Assembly: GCA_044226035.1 (NCBI GenBank)
Contig: JBGAHT010000065.1
Coordinates: 1 to 13,707, forward strand
Direction: 5' to 3'
Length of the DNA stretch: 13,707 bases
Origin: Pseudoluteimonas sp044226035
GTDB taxonomy: Bacteria; Pseudomonadota; Gammaproteobacteria; Xanthomonadales; Xanthomonadaceae
Shown here: piece after piece, positions 1 through 5,883 of the stretch
Layout of the letters: the number at the start of each line of letters is the position of its first letter
Position numbering within the stretch: position 1 is the stretch's first letter
Made by a program: the position numbers and the translations under genes
The notes under the pieces: model-generated
What the model saw: the letters and a program-made list of their open reading frames with translations, nothing else
Database searches by the model: none
Told to the model about the DNA's origin: nothing

Positions 1-27
1 AAAAAGCCCGCGCGAGGCGGGCTTCTT
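1..27 (-). terminator. Intrinsic terminator of tRNA-Pro
   Basis: On the minus strand an 8-bp GC-rich stem (positions 24-17 with 11-4) with a 5-base loop is followed by a run of T (positions 5-1). It lies just past the CCA end of tRNA-Pro and fits the end of the whole minus-strand cluster. The window edge cuts the T run. Confidence 0.8.
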
Positions 28-31
28 GATT

Positions 32-108
32 TGGTCGGGGTAGCCGGATTTGAACCGACGACCACTTGTCCCCCAGACAAGTGCGCTACCAGGCTGCGCT
101 ATACCCCG
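32..108 (-). tRNA. tRNA-Pro (anticodon GGG)
   Basis: The minus strand folds as a full cloverleaf of 77 nt. The 7-bp acceptor stem is CGGGGTA with TACCCCG. The anticodon stem CTTGT/ACAAG carries the 7-base loop CTGGGGG, whose central triplet GGG reads proline codon CCC. The T arm contains GGTTCAAATCC, and CCA is encoded (positions 34-32). It lies 29 bases past the stop of the MerR-like gene. The order pheT-ihfA-merR-tRNA-Pro is, from memory, also found in Pseudomonas. A perfect TATAAT just upstream suggests it is transcribed on its own as well as by read-through. Confidence 0.97.
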
Positions 109-116
109 GTCCGGGA

Positions 117-122
117 ATTATA
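117..122 (-). promoter_or_regulatory. Putative -10 box for tRNA-Pro
   Basis: A perfect TATAAT on the minus strand, in the 29-base gap between the merR-like stop and tRNA-Pro. The expected start point falls about 2 bases before the mature tRNA 5' end, so the precursor leader would be almost absent. No good -35 match is visible at 16-18 bases. Confidence 0.5.
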
Positions 123-137
123 CCCGGCCGGCGCGTC

Positions 138-494
138 TCACCGCTTCAGGAGCGAGAGGACTTCCTCCAGCTCCATCCGCACCTGCTTGACGATCTGCGT
201 GGACAGCGTCGATTCCTGCTTCGCACCCTCGCCCTCCAGCCGCAGCCGCGCGCCGCCGATGGTGTAGCCCTGTTCGTACAGCAGGCCGCGGATCTGGCGG
301 ACCATCAGCACGTCGTGGCGCTGGTAGTAGCGGCGGTTGCCGCGGCGCTTGACCGGCTTCAGCGAGGGGAATTCGGTTTCCCAGTAGCGCAGCACGTGCG
401 GCTTGACGTCGCACAGCTCGCTGACCTCGCCGATGGTGAAGTAGCGCTTGGCCGGGATCGGCGGCAGTTCGCGGTTGCTGCCCGGATCAAACAT
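138..494 (-). CDS. MerR-family transcriptional regulator
   Basis: A small (118 aa) DNA-binding protein. Residues about 17-85 form a MerR-type winged helix-turn-helix: YFTIGEVSELCDVKPHVLRYWE is the recognition helix region, then the wing (KRRGNRRYY) and the helix with LLYEQGYTIGGAR. Only a short helical tail follows, so there is no metal- or drug-binding effector domain and no conserved Cys pair in the tail. The ATG overlaps the ihfA stop by 8 bases and is preceded by GGAG at 6 bases, so it is translationally coupled to ihfA. A regulator of this type next to ihfA is, from memory, common in gammaproteobacteria, but I know of no assigned target. The family call is strong; the ligand and regulon are unknown. 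Confidence 0.9.
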   Translation of the reverse strand: MFDPGSNRELPPIPAKRYFTIGEVSELCDVKPHVLRYWETEFPSLKPVKRRGNRRYYQRHDVLMVRQIRGLLYEQGYTIGGARLRLEGEGAKQESTLSTQIVKQVRMELEEVLSLLKR

Positions 495-789
495 GGGCGG
501 CTCCGGTGAACGCCTCGACGCGTTCCTTCAGCTTCTGCCCGGGGCGGAAGGTGACCACGGTGCGCGCGGAAATCGGGATTTCCTCGCCGGTCTTGGGGTT
601 GCGGCCGGGGCGCTGGTTCTTGCGGCGCAGGTCGAAGTTGCCGAAGCCCGACAGCTTGACCTGCCGGCCCTGCTCCAGCGCTTCGCGCAGCACGTCGAAG
701 AACGCGTCGACGAACTCCTTGGCCTCGCGCTTGTTCAGGCCCACGTCCGCGTACAGACGCTCCGCCATTTCCGCCTTGGTCAATGCCAC
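487..789 (-). CDS. ihfA: Integration host factor subunit alpha
   Basis: The alpha subunit of IHF, the sequence-specific DNA-bending heterodimer used in recombination, replication and promoter architecture. The 100-aa product matches the family length and contains VKLSGFGNF (residues 44-52), then the beta-arm RPGRNPKTGEEIPI (60-73). Pro65 is in the position of the proline that intercalates into DNA. The start is GTG at 789, giving M-A-L-T-K-A-E-M, with AGGGGG seven to eight bases upstream. It lies 18 bases after the pheT stop and overlaps the merR-like gene by 8 bases, so the three are probably one transcript. The partner subunit (ihfB) is not in this window. Confidence 0.97.
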   Translation of the reverse strand: MALTKAEMAERLYADVGLNKREAKEFVDAFFDVLREALEQGRQVKLSGFGNFDLRRKNQRPGRNPKTGEEIPISARTVVTFRPGQKLKERVEAFTGAAHV

Positions 790-807
790 CTGCGTTCCCC
801 CTGAACG

Positions 808-3204
808 TCAGCCCCTGATTTCCGCGCCGTGTTCCCCACGCAGCGCGGCCACCACGTCGGCCACCAGCGTTTCCACTTCGCGGTCGGTCAGGGTGCGGGA
901 ATCTTCTTGCAGAATCAAGCCCATAGCGAGGCTTTTGAAGCCGGCTTCGACGCCCTTGCCCTGGTAGCGGTCGAACAGCAGAAGTTGCTTCAAAACCGGG
1001 CCTGCGGCGCGGCGCACGGTCGCGGCCAGGGCGGCCCACGGCACGTCTTCGGCGACGACGAACGCGAGGTCGCGGCGGACGGACGGATAGCGCGACAGCG
1101 CCGTGGCGGCGGGGACGGCGCGTTCCAGCAACGGATCGAGATCGAGTTCGAACGCGACCACCGCCACGTCCAGCCCCAGCGCCTGTTGCAGGCGCGGATG
1201 CAGCTGGCCGATCCAGCCCAGGCTACAGCCATCGCGCAGCACCTGCGCCGAACGCCCGGGGTGGCCCCAGGCCGGCGCGATCGGGCGATAGTCCAGCCGG
1301 GTGCGGGCGAGCGCGGCGAGGCTGTCGAGGTCGCCCTTGAGGTCGTGGAAGTCGACCTCGCGCGCGGTTTCGCCCCATTGCTCGGCGCGCGCCGCGCCAC
1401 AGGCGACCGCGGCGATGCGCGCAATTTCGCGCGGAGCCGGCTTGTCCGCTCCCCGGTCCCCGGTTCCCGGTTCCCGGCGTTCGAACACCTTGCCCAGTTC
1501 GAACAGGCGCACGCGCGGTTGCTGGCGCGCGAGGTTGCGCGCGAGCGCGGCGACCAGCCCCGGCAACAGCGACGGGCGCATCACGCCGAGGTCGGCGCTG
1601 AGCGGATTCGCCAGCGGCACGCCCTCGCCCGCCTGCCATTGCGCGAGCAAGGCGGCGTCGACGAAGGCGAAATCCACCGCTTCGAGGTAGTCGCGCGCGG
1701 CCAGTTGCCGGCGCACGTCGCCCTCGCCCACGCGGGTCTCGTTCGGCGCCATCAGGCGCGCGCCGGAACCGGGCAAGGTCGCCGGGATCGCGTCGTAGCC
1801 GTGGATGCGCGCGACTTCCTCGATCAGGTCTTCCTCGATCGCAAGGTCGAAGCGCCGCGCCGGCGCAGTCACGTCCCAGCCATCGCCGCCCGCTTCGACG
1901 GCGAGGCCAAGCGCGGACAGGATGCGCACGACTTCGGCGTCGCCCACGCGCACGCCGAGCACGCGCGCGAGGCGTTCGCGGCGCAGGCGGATCGGCCGCG
2001 GCTGCGGCAGGTGTTCGGGCAACACCGCCTCGACCACCGGGCCGGGCGCGCCGCCGGCGATCTCGACGACGAGGCGCGTGGCCTGTTCGATCGCGATGCG
2101 CGGCAGTTCCGGATCCACGCCGCGCTCGAAGCGATGCGCCGCGTCCGTATGCAGGCCGAGCTTGCGGCCGCGGCCGATGATCGCCGACGGCGCGAAATGC
2201 GCGGCTTCGAGGAACACGTTGCGCGTCGCGTCTCCGACCTTGGTGTCCTCGCCGCCCATGATGCCGGCGAGCCCGACCGCGCGGCCGGCGTCGGCGACGA
2301 CCAGGAAGCGCGGATCGAGCGCGGCCTGGTCGCCGTTGAGCAGCGCCAGCGTTTCGCCGTCGCGCGCGGCGCGCACCGACACCGGGCCCTTGAGCAGGTC
2401 GCGGTCGTAGGCGTGCATCGGCTGGCCGAGTTCCAGCATCACGTACTGGGTGACGTCGACGAGGAAGCTGACCGGGCGCACGCCGCTGCGGCGCAGGCGT
2501 TCGGCCATCCACGCCGGCGTCGGAACCGAAGCGTCCACGCCTTCGATCACGCGGCCGACGAAGCGCGGCGCATCCGCGCCCGCGTTCAATTCGATCGCCA
2601 GCGTCGCCTCGTTCAGGGCCGGCATCGGCGTCGCGTCGAGCGCCGTCACCCGCGAACCGCAGGCGGCGGCGACATCGAAGGCGATGCCGCGCACGCTGAA
2701 GCAGTCGGCGCGGTTCGGGGTGAGCTTCAGTTCGAAGCTGGCGTCGGGCAAGCCGAGGAATTCGGCCAGCGGCGCGCCGACCGGCGCGTCGGCCGGCAGT
2801 TCCAGCAGGCCCGAGGCATCGGCGTCGAGGCCGAGCTCCTTCGCCGAGCACAGCATGCCGCTGGATTCGACGCCGCGCAGCTTCGCCGCCTTGATCGTCA
2901 TGTCGCCGATCTTCGTGCCGATGGTGGCGAGCGGCGCGACCAGCCCGGCGCGCGCGTTCGGCGCGCCGCAGACGATCTGCAAGGTGCCGCGATCACCGGC
3001 ATCGACCCGGCAGACCTGCAGCTTGTCGGCCTCCGGGTGCCTGGCGCACTCGACGATGCGCGCGACGACCACGCCGTCCAGCGATTCGCCCAGCGGTTCG
3101 ACGCCTTCGACTTCCAGCCCGATCGCGGTCAGCGTCGCCGCGAGCTCGTCGCGGGTCGCGGTGGTCGGCACGTGGCTGCGCAGCCAGTTTTCGCTGAATT
3201 TCAT
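808..3204 (-). CDS. pheT: Phenylalanine--tRNA ligase beta subunit
   Basis: The large subunit of the cytoplasmic (alpha-beta)2 phenylalanyl-tRNA synthetase. At 798 aa it has the usual bacterial length. It carries an N-terminal EMAP/OB-type tRNA-binding domain (about 39-148, with HPEADKLQVCRVD), the B3/B4 editing region, the B5 domain (about 400-475), a catalytic-like domain, and a C-terminal FDX-ACB anticodon-binding domain (about 704-798, starting near SRYPSVRRDLAFVV). ATG at 3204 gives the canonical MKFSENWLR start, but the Shine-Dalgarno is weak because a heptamer-repeat element ends just upstream. Residues about 575-585 (REPGTGDRG) are encoded by four tandem 7-mers and look like a short insertion compared with E. 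coli PheT recalled from memory. The gene follows pheS and precedes ihfA by 18 bases. Confidence 0.97.
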   Translation of the reverse strand: MKFSENWLRSHVPTTATRDELAATLTAIGLEVEGVEPLGESLDGVVVARIVECARHPEADKLQVCRVDAGDRGTLQIVCGAPNARAGLVAPLATIGTKIGDMTIKAAKLRGVESSGMLCSAKELGLDADASGLLELPADAPVGAPLAEFLGLPDASFELKLTPNRADCFSVRGIAFDVAAACGSRVTALDATPMPALNEATLAIELNAGADAPRFVGRVIEGVDASVPTPAWMAERLRRSGVRPVSFLVDVTQYVMLELGQPMHAYDRDLLKGPVSVRAARDGETLALLNGDQAALDPRFLVVADAGRAVGLAGIMGGEDTKVGDATRNVFLEAAHFAPSAIIGRGRKLGLHTDAAHRFERGVDPELPRIAIEQATRLVVEIAGGAPGPVVEAVLPEHLPQPRPIRLRRERLARVLGVRVGDAEVVRILSALGLAVEAGGDGWDVTAPARRFDLAIEEDLIEEVARIHGYDAIPATLPGSGARLMAPNETRVGEGDVRRQLAARDYLEAVDFAFVDAALLAQWQAGEGVPLANPLSADLGVMRPSLLPGLVAALARNLARQQPRVRLFELGKVFERREPGTGDRGADKPAPREIARIAAVACGAARAEQWGETAREVDFHDLKGDLDSLAALARTRLDYRPIAPAWGHPGRSAQVLRDGCSLGWIGQLHPRLQQALGLDVAVVAFELDLDPLLERAVPAATALSRYPSVRRDLAFVVAEDVPWAALAATVRRAAGPVLKQLLLFDRYQGKGVEAGFKSLAMGLILQEDSRTLTDREVETLVADVVAALRGEHGAEIRG
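1451..1478 (-). repeat. Tandem heptamers inside pheT
   Basis: Four contiguous 7-base units read on the minus strand as (C/G)GGAACC, GGGAACC, GGGGACC and GGGGAGC-like steps. They encode an Arg/Glu/Pro/Gly/Thr/Asp linker in PheT. The unit length and G-rich start match the intergenic GGGATTC heptamer elements at 3216-3322 and 7789-7877. Confidence 0.6.
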
Positions 3205-3215
3205 TCTGAAATTCC

Positions 3216-3322
3216 GTAATTCGTGATTCGTGACTAGGGATTCGTCAACAGCGTTCGCCTATCGGGTTCCGGGCAGTCTCGGTGCCGCTTTTGCGAATCA
3301 CCAATCACCAATCCCGAATCCC
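3216..3322. repeat. Inverted heptamer-repeat element, pheS-pheT gap
   Basis: Four plus-strand heptamers (GTAATTC, GTGATTC, GTGACTA, GGGATTC; 3216-3243), a 51-base core, then four minus-strand heptamers (GGGATTC, GGGATTG, GTGATTG, GTGATTC; 3322-3295). The core ends in CTTTTGC before the second array. The element fills nearly the whole 123-base pheS-pheT gap and ends 12 bases before the pheT start codon. A second element with the same layout lies upstream of thrS. I take these to be a family-specific intergenic repeat of unknown function. Confidence 0.7.
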
Positions 3323-3327
3323 GTTCC

Positions 3328-4353
3328 TCAAGCAAACTGTTTGAGGACCCGCACGTCGTTCTCGAAGAACGCGCGCAGGTCGTTGACGCCGTAGCGCAGC
3401 ATCGCGAAGCGTTCCACGCCGAGGCCGAAGGCGAAGCCGGTGTACTTCTCCGGATCGATGCCGACGTTGCGCAGCACGTTCGGATGGACCATGCCGCAGC
3501 CGAGCACTTCCAGCCAGCGGGTCGAACCGTCCGGTTGCCGCCAGGCGATGTCGACTTCCGCGCCGGGCTCGACGAACGGGAAGTAGCTGGGGCGGAAGCG
3601 CATGTCGAAATCGCGCTCGAAGAACGCGCGCACGAATTCGGCCAGCGTGCCCTTGAGGTCGGCGAAGGTGGAATGCTCGTCGACCAGCAGCCCCTCGACC
3701 TGGTGGAACATCGGCGAATGGGTCTGGTCGCTGTCGCTGCGGTAGACCTTGCCCGCGGCGATCATCCGCAGCGGCGGCGCGCCGCCCGCGTCGAGCAGGC
3801 GCTGCATGTAACGCACCTGCACGCCCGAGGTGTGCGTGCGCAGCAGGCGGCCGTCGTCGAAGTAGAAGGTGTCGTGCATCGCCCGCGCGGGATGGTGCGG
3901 CGGGAAGTTCAGCGCCTCGAAGTTGTGCCAGTCGTCCTCGATCTCGGGGCCGTCGGCGAGTTCGTAGCCGAGCCGGCCGAAGATGTCGGCGATGCGTTCG
4001 AGCGTGCGCGATACCGGATGCAGCCCGCCGCGGCCGCCGTCGCGCCCCGGCAGGGTGACGTCGATACCCTCGACCGCGAGGCGCGCATCCAGCGCGGCGG
4101 AATCGAGCTCGACCTTGCGCGCGGACAGCGCCGCGGAAATCCCGTCGCGGGCGCGGTTGATCGCCTCGCCCGCGGCCTTGCGCCGGTCGCCGGGCAAGCC
4201 GCCCAGCGCCTTCAGCAGCGCGGTCACACTGCCGCTCTTGCCGAGCAGCGACACCCGCAGCGCCTCGAGCGCCTCGGGCGAGGCCGCCGCGGCGATGTCG
4301 GCGAGCGCGCGTTCGGACAGCGATTCGACCGACAGGGATTCGATCTCAGTCAT
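3328..4353 (-). CDS. pheS: Phenylalanine--tRNA ligase alpha subunit
   Basis: The catalytic class II subunit of PheRS, 341 aa. An N-terminal helical region (1-90) is followed by the class II core: RTHTS (172-176), GKVYRSDSDQTHSPMFHQVEG (201-221), the phenylalanine-pocket segment FRPSYFPFVEPG (253-264) and motif 3 GFAFGLGVERFAML (306-319). Ala308 is in the position of the pocket Ala (E. coli A294) that sets analogue discrimination, here wild type. I chose ATG at 4353 (MTEIESL) over a GTG at 4401 in the same frame. The longer form would translate through an intrinsic terminator hairpin and adds 16 residues absent from the family. The Shine-Dalgarno is weak. Expression probably depends on read-through of that terminator. 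Confidence 0.97.
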   Translation of the reverse strand: MTEIESLSVESLSERALADIAAAASPEALEALRVSLLGKSGSVTALLKALGGLPGDRRKAAGEAINRARDGISAALSARKVELDSAALDARLAVEGIDVTLPGRDGGRGGLHPVSRTLERIADIFGRLGYELADGPEIEDDWHNFEALNFPPHHPARAMHDTFYFDDGRLLRTHTSGVQVRYMQRLLDAGGAPPLRMIAAGKVYRSDSDQTHSPMFHQVEGLLVDEHSTFADLKGTLAEFVRAFFERDFDMRFRPSYFPFVEPGAEVDIAWRQPDGSTRWLEVLGCGMVHPNVLRNVGIDPEKYTGFAFGLGVERFAMLRYGVNDLRAFFENDVRVLKQFA

Positions 4354-4433
4354 TCCATGCCCCGGAAAACAAAATGGGGAAGGACTCGCGCCCTTCCCCA
4401 CGTCGTGGCGGCCGCGACCACCGGATACCTCAT
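4350..4433 (-). CDS. Possible 27-codon upstream ORF before pheS
   Basis: A minus-strand ATG at 4433 opens 27 codons that run through the terminator stem and end in a TGA overlapping the pheS ATG (ATGA). The peptide (MRYPVVAAATTWG...HFVFRGME) has two Phe near its end, placed after the hairpin rather than before it, and no convincing Shine-Dalgarno. It is not a classical Phe-rich pheM-like leader. It may be chance, or it may couple translation to terminator opening. Confidence 0.22.
   Translation of the reverse strand: MRYPVVAAATTWGRARVLPHFVFRGME
4366..4400 (-). terminator. Intrinsic terminator/attenuator between rplT and pheS
   Basis: On the minus strand TGGGGAAGG pairs perfectly with CCTTCCCCA (4400-4392 with 4383-4375, 8-base loop), followed directly by TTTTGTTTT. 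It ends 12 bases before the pheS ATG. It can end the infC-rpmI-rplT transcript. Since pheS has no visible promoter of its own in the gap, it probably also sets pheST expression. In E. coli an attenuator lies at the same place. Confidence 0.85.
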
Positions 4434-4449
4434 CGTGTGGAGCAGCGGC

Positions 4450-4809
4450 TCAAGCCGCCAGCGCACCCTTCGCCTTCTCGACCAGGGCGGCAAAACCCGC
4501 CGCGTCGTGCACAGCGATGTCCGCCAGCACCTTGCGGTCCAGGGTGATGCCGGCCTTGAGCAGGCCGTTCATGAAGCGGCTGTAGCTGAGGCCGTTGGCG
4601 CGCGCGCCGGCGTTGATGCGCGCGATCCACAGCGAGCGGAACTGGCGCTTCTTCAGCTTGCGGCCGATGTAGGCGTACTGCTGCGCCTTGGTGACCGCCT
4701 GCTTGGCGACGCGGAAGACCTTGCGGCGGGCGTTGTAGTAACCCTTCGCGGCCTTGAGGACTTTCTTGTGACGGCGGCGCGCCATCACGCCACGCTTGAC
4801 TCGTGCCAT
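4450..4809 (-). CDS. rplT: 50S ribosomal protein L20
   Basis: A primary 23S rRNA-binding protein needed early in 50S assembly; in E. coli it is also the translational repressor of its own operon. The 119-aa length is standard. It has the basic N-terminal arm MARVKRGVMARRRHKKVLK, the YIGRKLKKRQFRSLWIARINAGAR block (47-70) and the globular end SYSRFMNGLLKAGITLDRKVLADIA. The ATG at 4809 has a strong GAGGAGGG Shine-Dalgarno and lies 13 bases after the rpmI stop, so the two are co-translated. A terminator follows about 50 bases past the stop. Confidence 0.98.
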   Translation of the reverse strand: MARVKRGVMARRRHKKVLKAAKGYYNARRKVFRVAKQAVTKAQQYAYIGRKLKKRQFRSLWIARINAGARANGLSYSRFMNGLLKAGITLDRKVLADIAVHDAAGFAALVEKAKGALAA

Positions 4810-4822
4810 TTCCTAGCCCTCC

Positions 4823-5020
4823 TCAGAGATACGGAAGCATGCGGTCCAGGCGGCCCGCGTCCTCGGCACGAACATGGTTCGTCTGCCGCAGGTTGCGCTT
4901 CCGCTTGGTCGCCTTCTTGGTGAGGATGTGGCTCTTGTTGGCGTGGCCGCACTTGTACTTGCCGGAAGCGGTCTTCCGGAAGCGCTTGGCCGCCGCCCGA
5001 TTGGTCTTGATCTTGGGCAT
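4823..5020 (-). CDS. rpmI: 50S ribosomal protein L35
   Basis: A small (65 aa) Lys/Arg-rich 50S protein, beginning MPKIKTNRAAAKRF and ending with AGRLDRMLPYL, the full family length. It contains the typical HILTKKATKRKRNLR segment (31-45). AAGGA lies 6-10 bases upstream of the ATG at 5020. It is separated from infC by 270 bases holding a palindromic repeat, a candidate promoter and a structured leader, so unlike a tight infC-rpmI junction it may be expressed from its own start. It is followed closely by rplT. Confidence 0.98.
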   Translation of the reverse strand: MPKIKTNRAAAKRFRKTASGKYKCGHANKSHILTKKATKRKRNLRQTNHVRAEDAGRLDRMLPYL

Positions 5021-5167
5021 TGGGGATCCTTGCGAAATCTCGAACTGGTCCAGGCGCCGTTTCCGGGCTCTCCGTCCTGCCTGACCGGTGGGTAAGCCCT
5101 TGATCCGAAAGGGACCAGGGCGGGTCCATGGGTAACGCCGACAACAACCCGGCGAACCGGGCCGGGC
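5021..5167 (-). promoter_or_regulatory. Structured rpmI-rplT leader, possible L20 operator
   Basis: Downstream of the promoter at 5168-5196 about 140 bases precede rpmI. By eye the RNA has a CCCGG-TTCG-CCGGG hairpin (near 5164-5151), a CCCTT/AAGGG hairpin, and a perfect 7-bp long-range pairing CTGGTCC (5118-5112) with GGACCAG (5051-5045). The last ends about 25 bases before the rpmI start codon. In E. coli, L20 represses rpmI through a pseudoknotted leader, so an autoregulatory role is plausible here; L20 binding is inference. Confidence 0.4.
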
Positions 5168-5196
5168 ATTATGCCGGCCCGCGGATTGTCTTGCAA
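5168..5196 (-). promoter_or_regulatory. Putative sigma-70 promoter for rpmI-rplT
   Basis: Minus strand: TTGCAA (5196-5191), a 17-base spacer, and CATAAT (5173-5168). The -10 matches the consensus at 5 of 6 positions and the -35 at 4 of 6, with ideal spacing. The start point would be near 5161, giving a leader of about 140 bases. Confidence 0.55.
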
Positions 5197-5231
5197 ATCA
5201 ATCGATTGAACCGCTTTCGAGGGGACGCGGA

Positions 5232-5282
5232 CCTTCCCCTCTTCCGGCCCTTCGGGCCACCTTCTCCCACAAGGGGAGAAGG
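5232..5282. repeat. Palindromic REP-like element after infC
   Basis: Two adjacent hairpins: CCTTCTCCC with GGGAGAAGG (5260-5268/5274-5282, loop ACAAG) and GGCCC-TTC-GGGCC (5246-5258). They are flanked by CCTTCCCCTCTTCC, which can pair alternatively with the GGGGAGAAGG arm. No T run follows on the minus strand, so it is not a standard terminator. I recall near-identical cores scattered through many xanthomonad genomes. It begins 8 bases past the infC stop and may stabilise its mRNA 3' end. Confidence 0.6.
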
Positions 5283-5290
5283 AAAATCGA

Positions 5291-5812
5291 TCAGCGCTTC
5301 TTGGGCGCGATCATCATCACCATCTGCCGGCCTTCCAGGCGCGGGCGGGACTCGATCACGATCTCGTCGCCGAGGTCGGCCTCGATCCGCGCGGCCATCT
5401 CGCGGCCGAGTTCCTGGTGGCTCATCTCGCGGCCGCGGAAGCGGATGTTGACCTTGACCTTGTCGCCTTCCTCGAGGAAACGGCGCATGTTGCGCAGCTT
5501 GATCTGGTAGTCGCCCTCGTCGGTGACCGGCCGGAACTTGAGTTCCTTGATCTCCTGCTGCTTGGTCTTCTTCTTGGCCTCGTTGGCCTTCTTCTGCTGT
5601 TCGAACTTGAACTTGCCGAAGTCCATGATCTTGCAGACCGGCGGGTCCGCGTTCGGCTGGATTTCGACCAGGTCGAGGCCTTCGTCCTCGGCCATGGCGA
5701 GCGCTTCGTCGCGCGAAAGCACGCCCACCATCTCGCCGTCGCTGCCGATCACGCGCACGCGCGGCACGCGGATCTCGTTGTTACGGCGGTTCTGCTTGTC
5801 CGGTGTACTGAT
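5291..5812 (-). CDS. infC: Translation initiation factor IF-3 (AUC start)
   Basis: IF3 binds the 30S subunit, keeps subunits apart and rejects non-canonical start codons. The N-domain (NNEIRVPRVRVIGSDGEMVGVL), the Lys-rich linker (KKANEAKKKTKQQEIKELKFRP) and the C-domain ending EGRQMVMMIAPKKR are all present. No ATG, TTG or ATT lies at the right place. GTG at 5767 would remove the RNRRNNEIRV-type N-terminus conserved in the family. Reading upstream gives I-S-T-P-D-K-Q-N-R-R-N-N-E-I-R with ATC at 5812, preceded by GGAG at 8 bases, for 173 aa. E. coli infC uses AUU and autoregulates through it, so an AUC start is consistent with the same control. The gap from thrS is 71 bases and holds a CCGGCC/GGCCGG hairpin. 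Confidence 0.92.
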   Translation of the reverse strand: MSTPDKQNRRNNEIRVPRVRVIGSDGEMVGVLSRDEALAMAEDEGLDLVEIQPNADPPVCKIMDFGKFKFEQQKKANEAKKKTKQQEIKELKFRPVTDEGDYQIKLRNMRRFLEEGDKVKVNIRFRGREMSHQELGREMAARIEADLGDEIVIESRPRLEGRQMVMMIAPKKR

Positions 5813-5883
5813 GTTGCGATCTCCAAGATGGAACGTTCCGGCCTGCGGTTCCGGCCGGGCTGGTGGTGCGTGCGTACCGCCGT

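Noticed and set aside
829..3219. A very long plus-strand open frame (796 codons) opposite pheT
   Set aside because: Its product is low-complexity Arg/Ala/His-rich with no family motif. It is the usual antisense shadow in high-GC coding DNA; pheT is certain.
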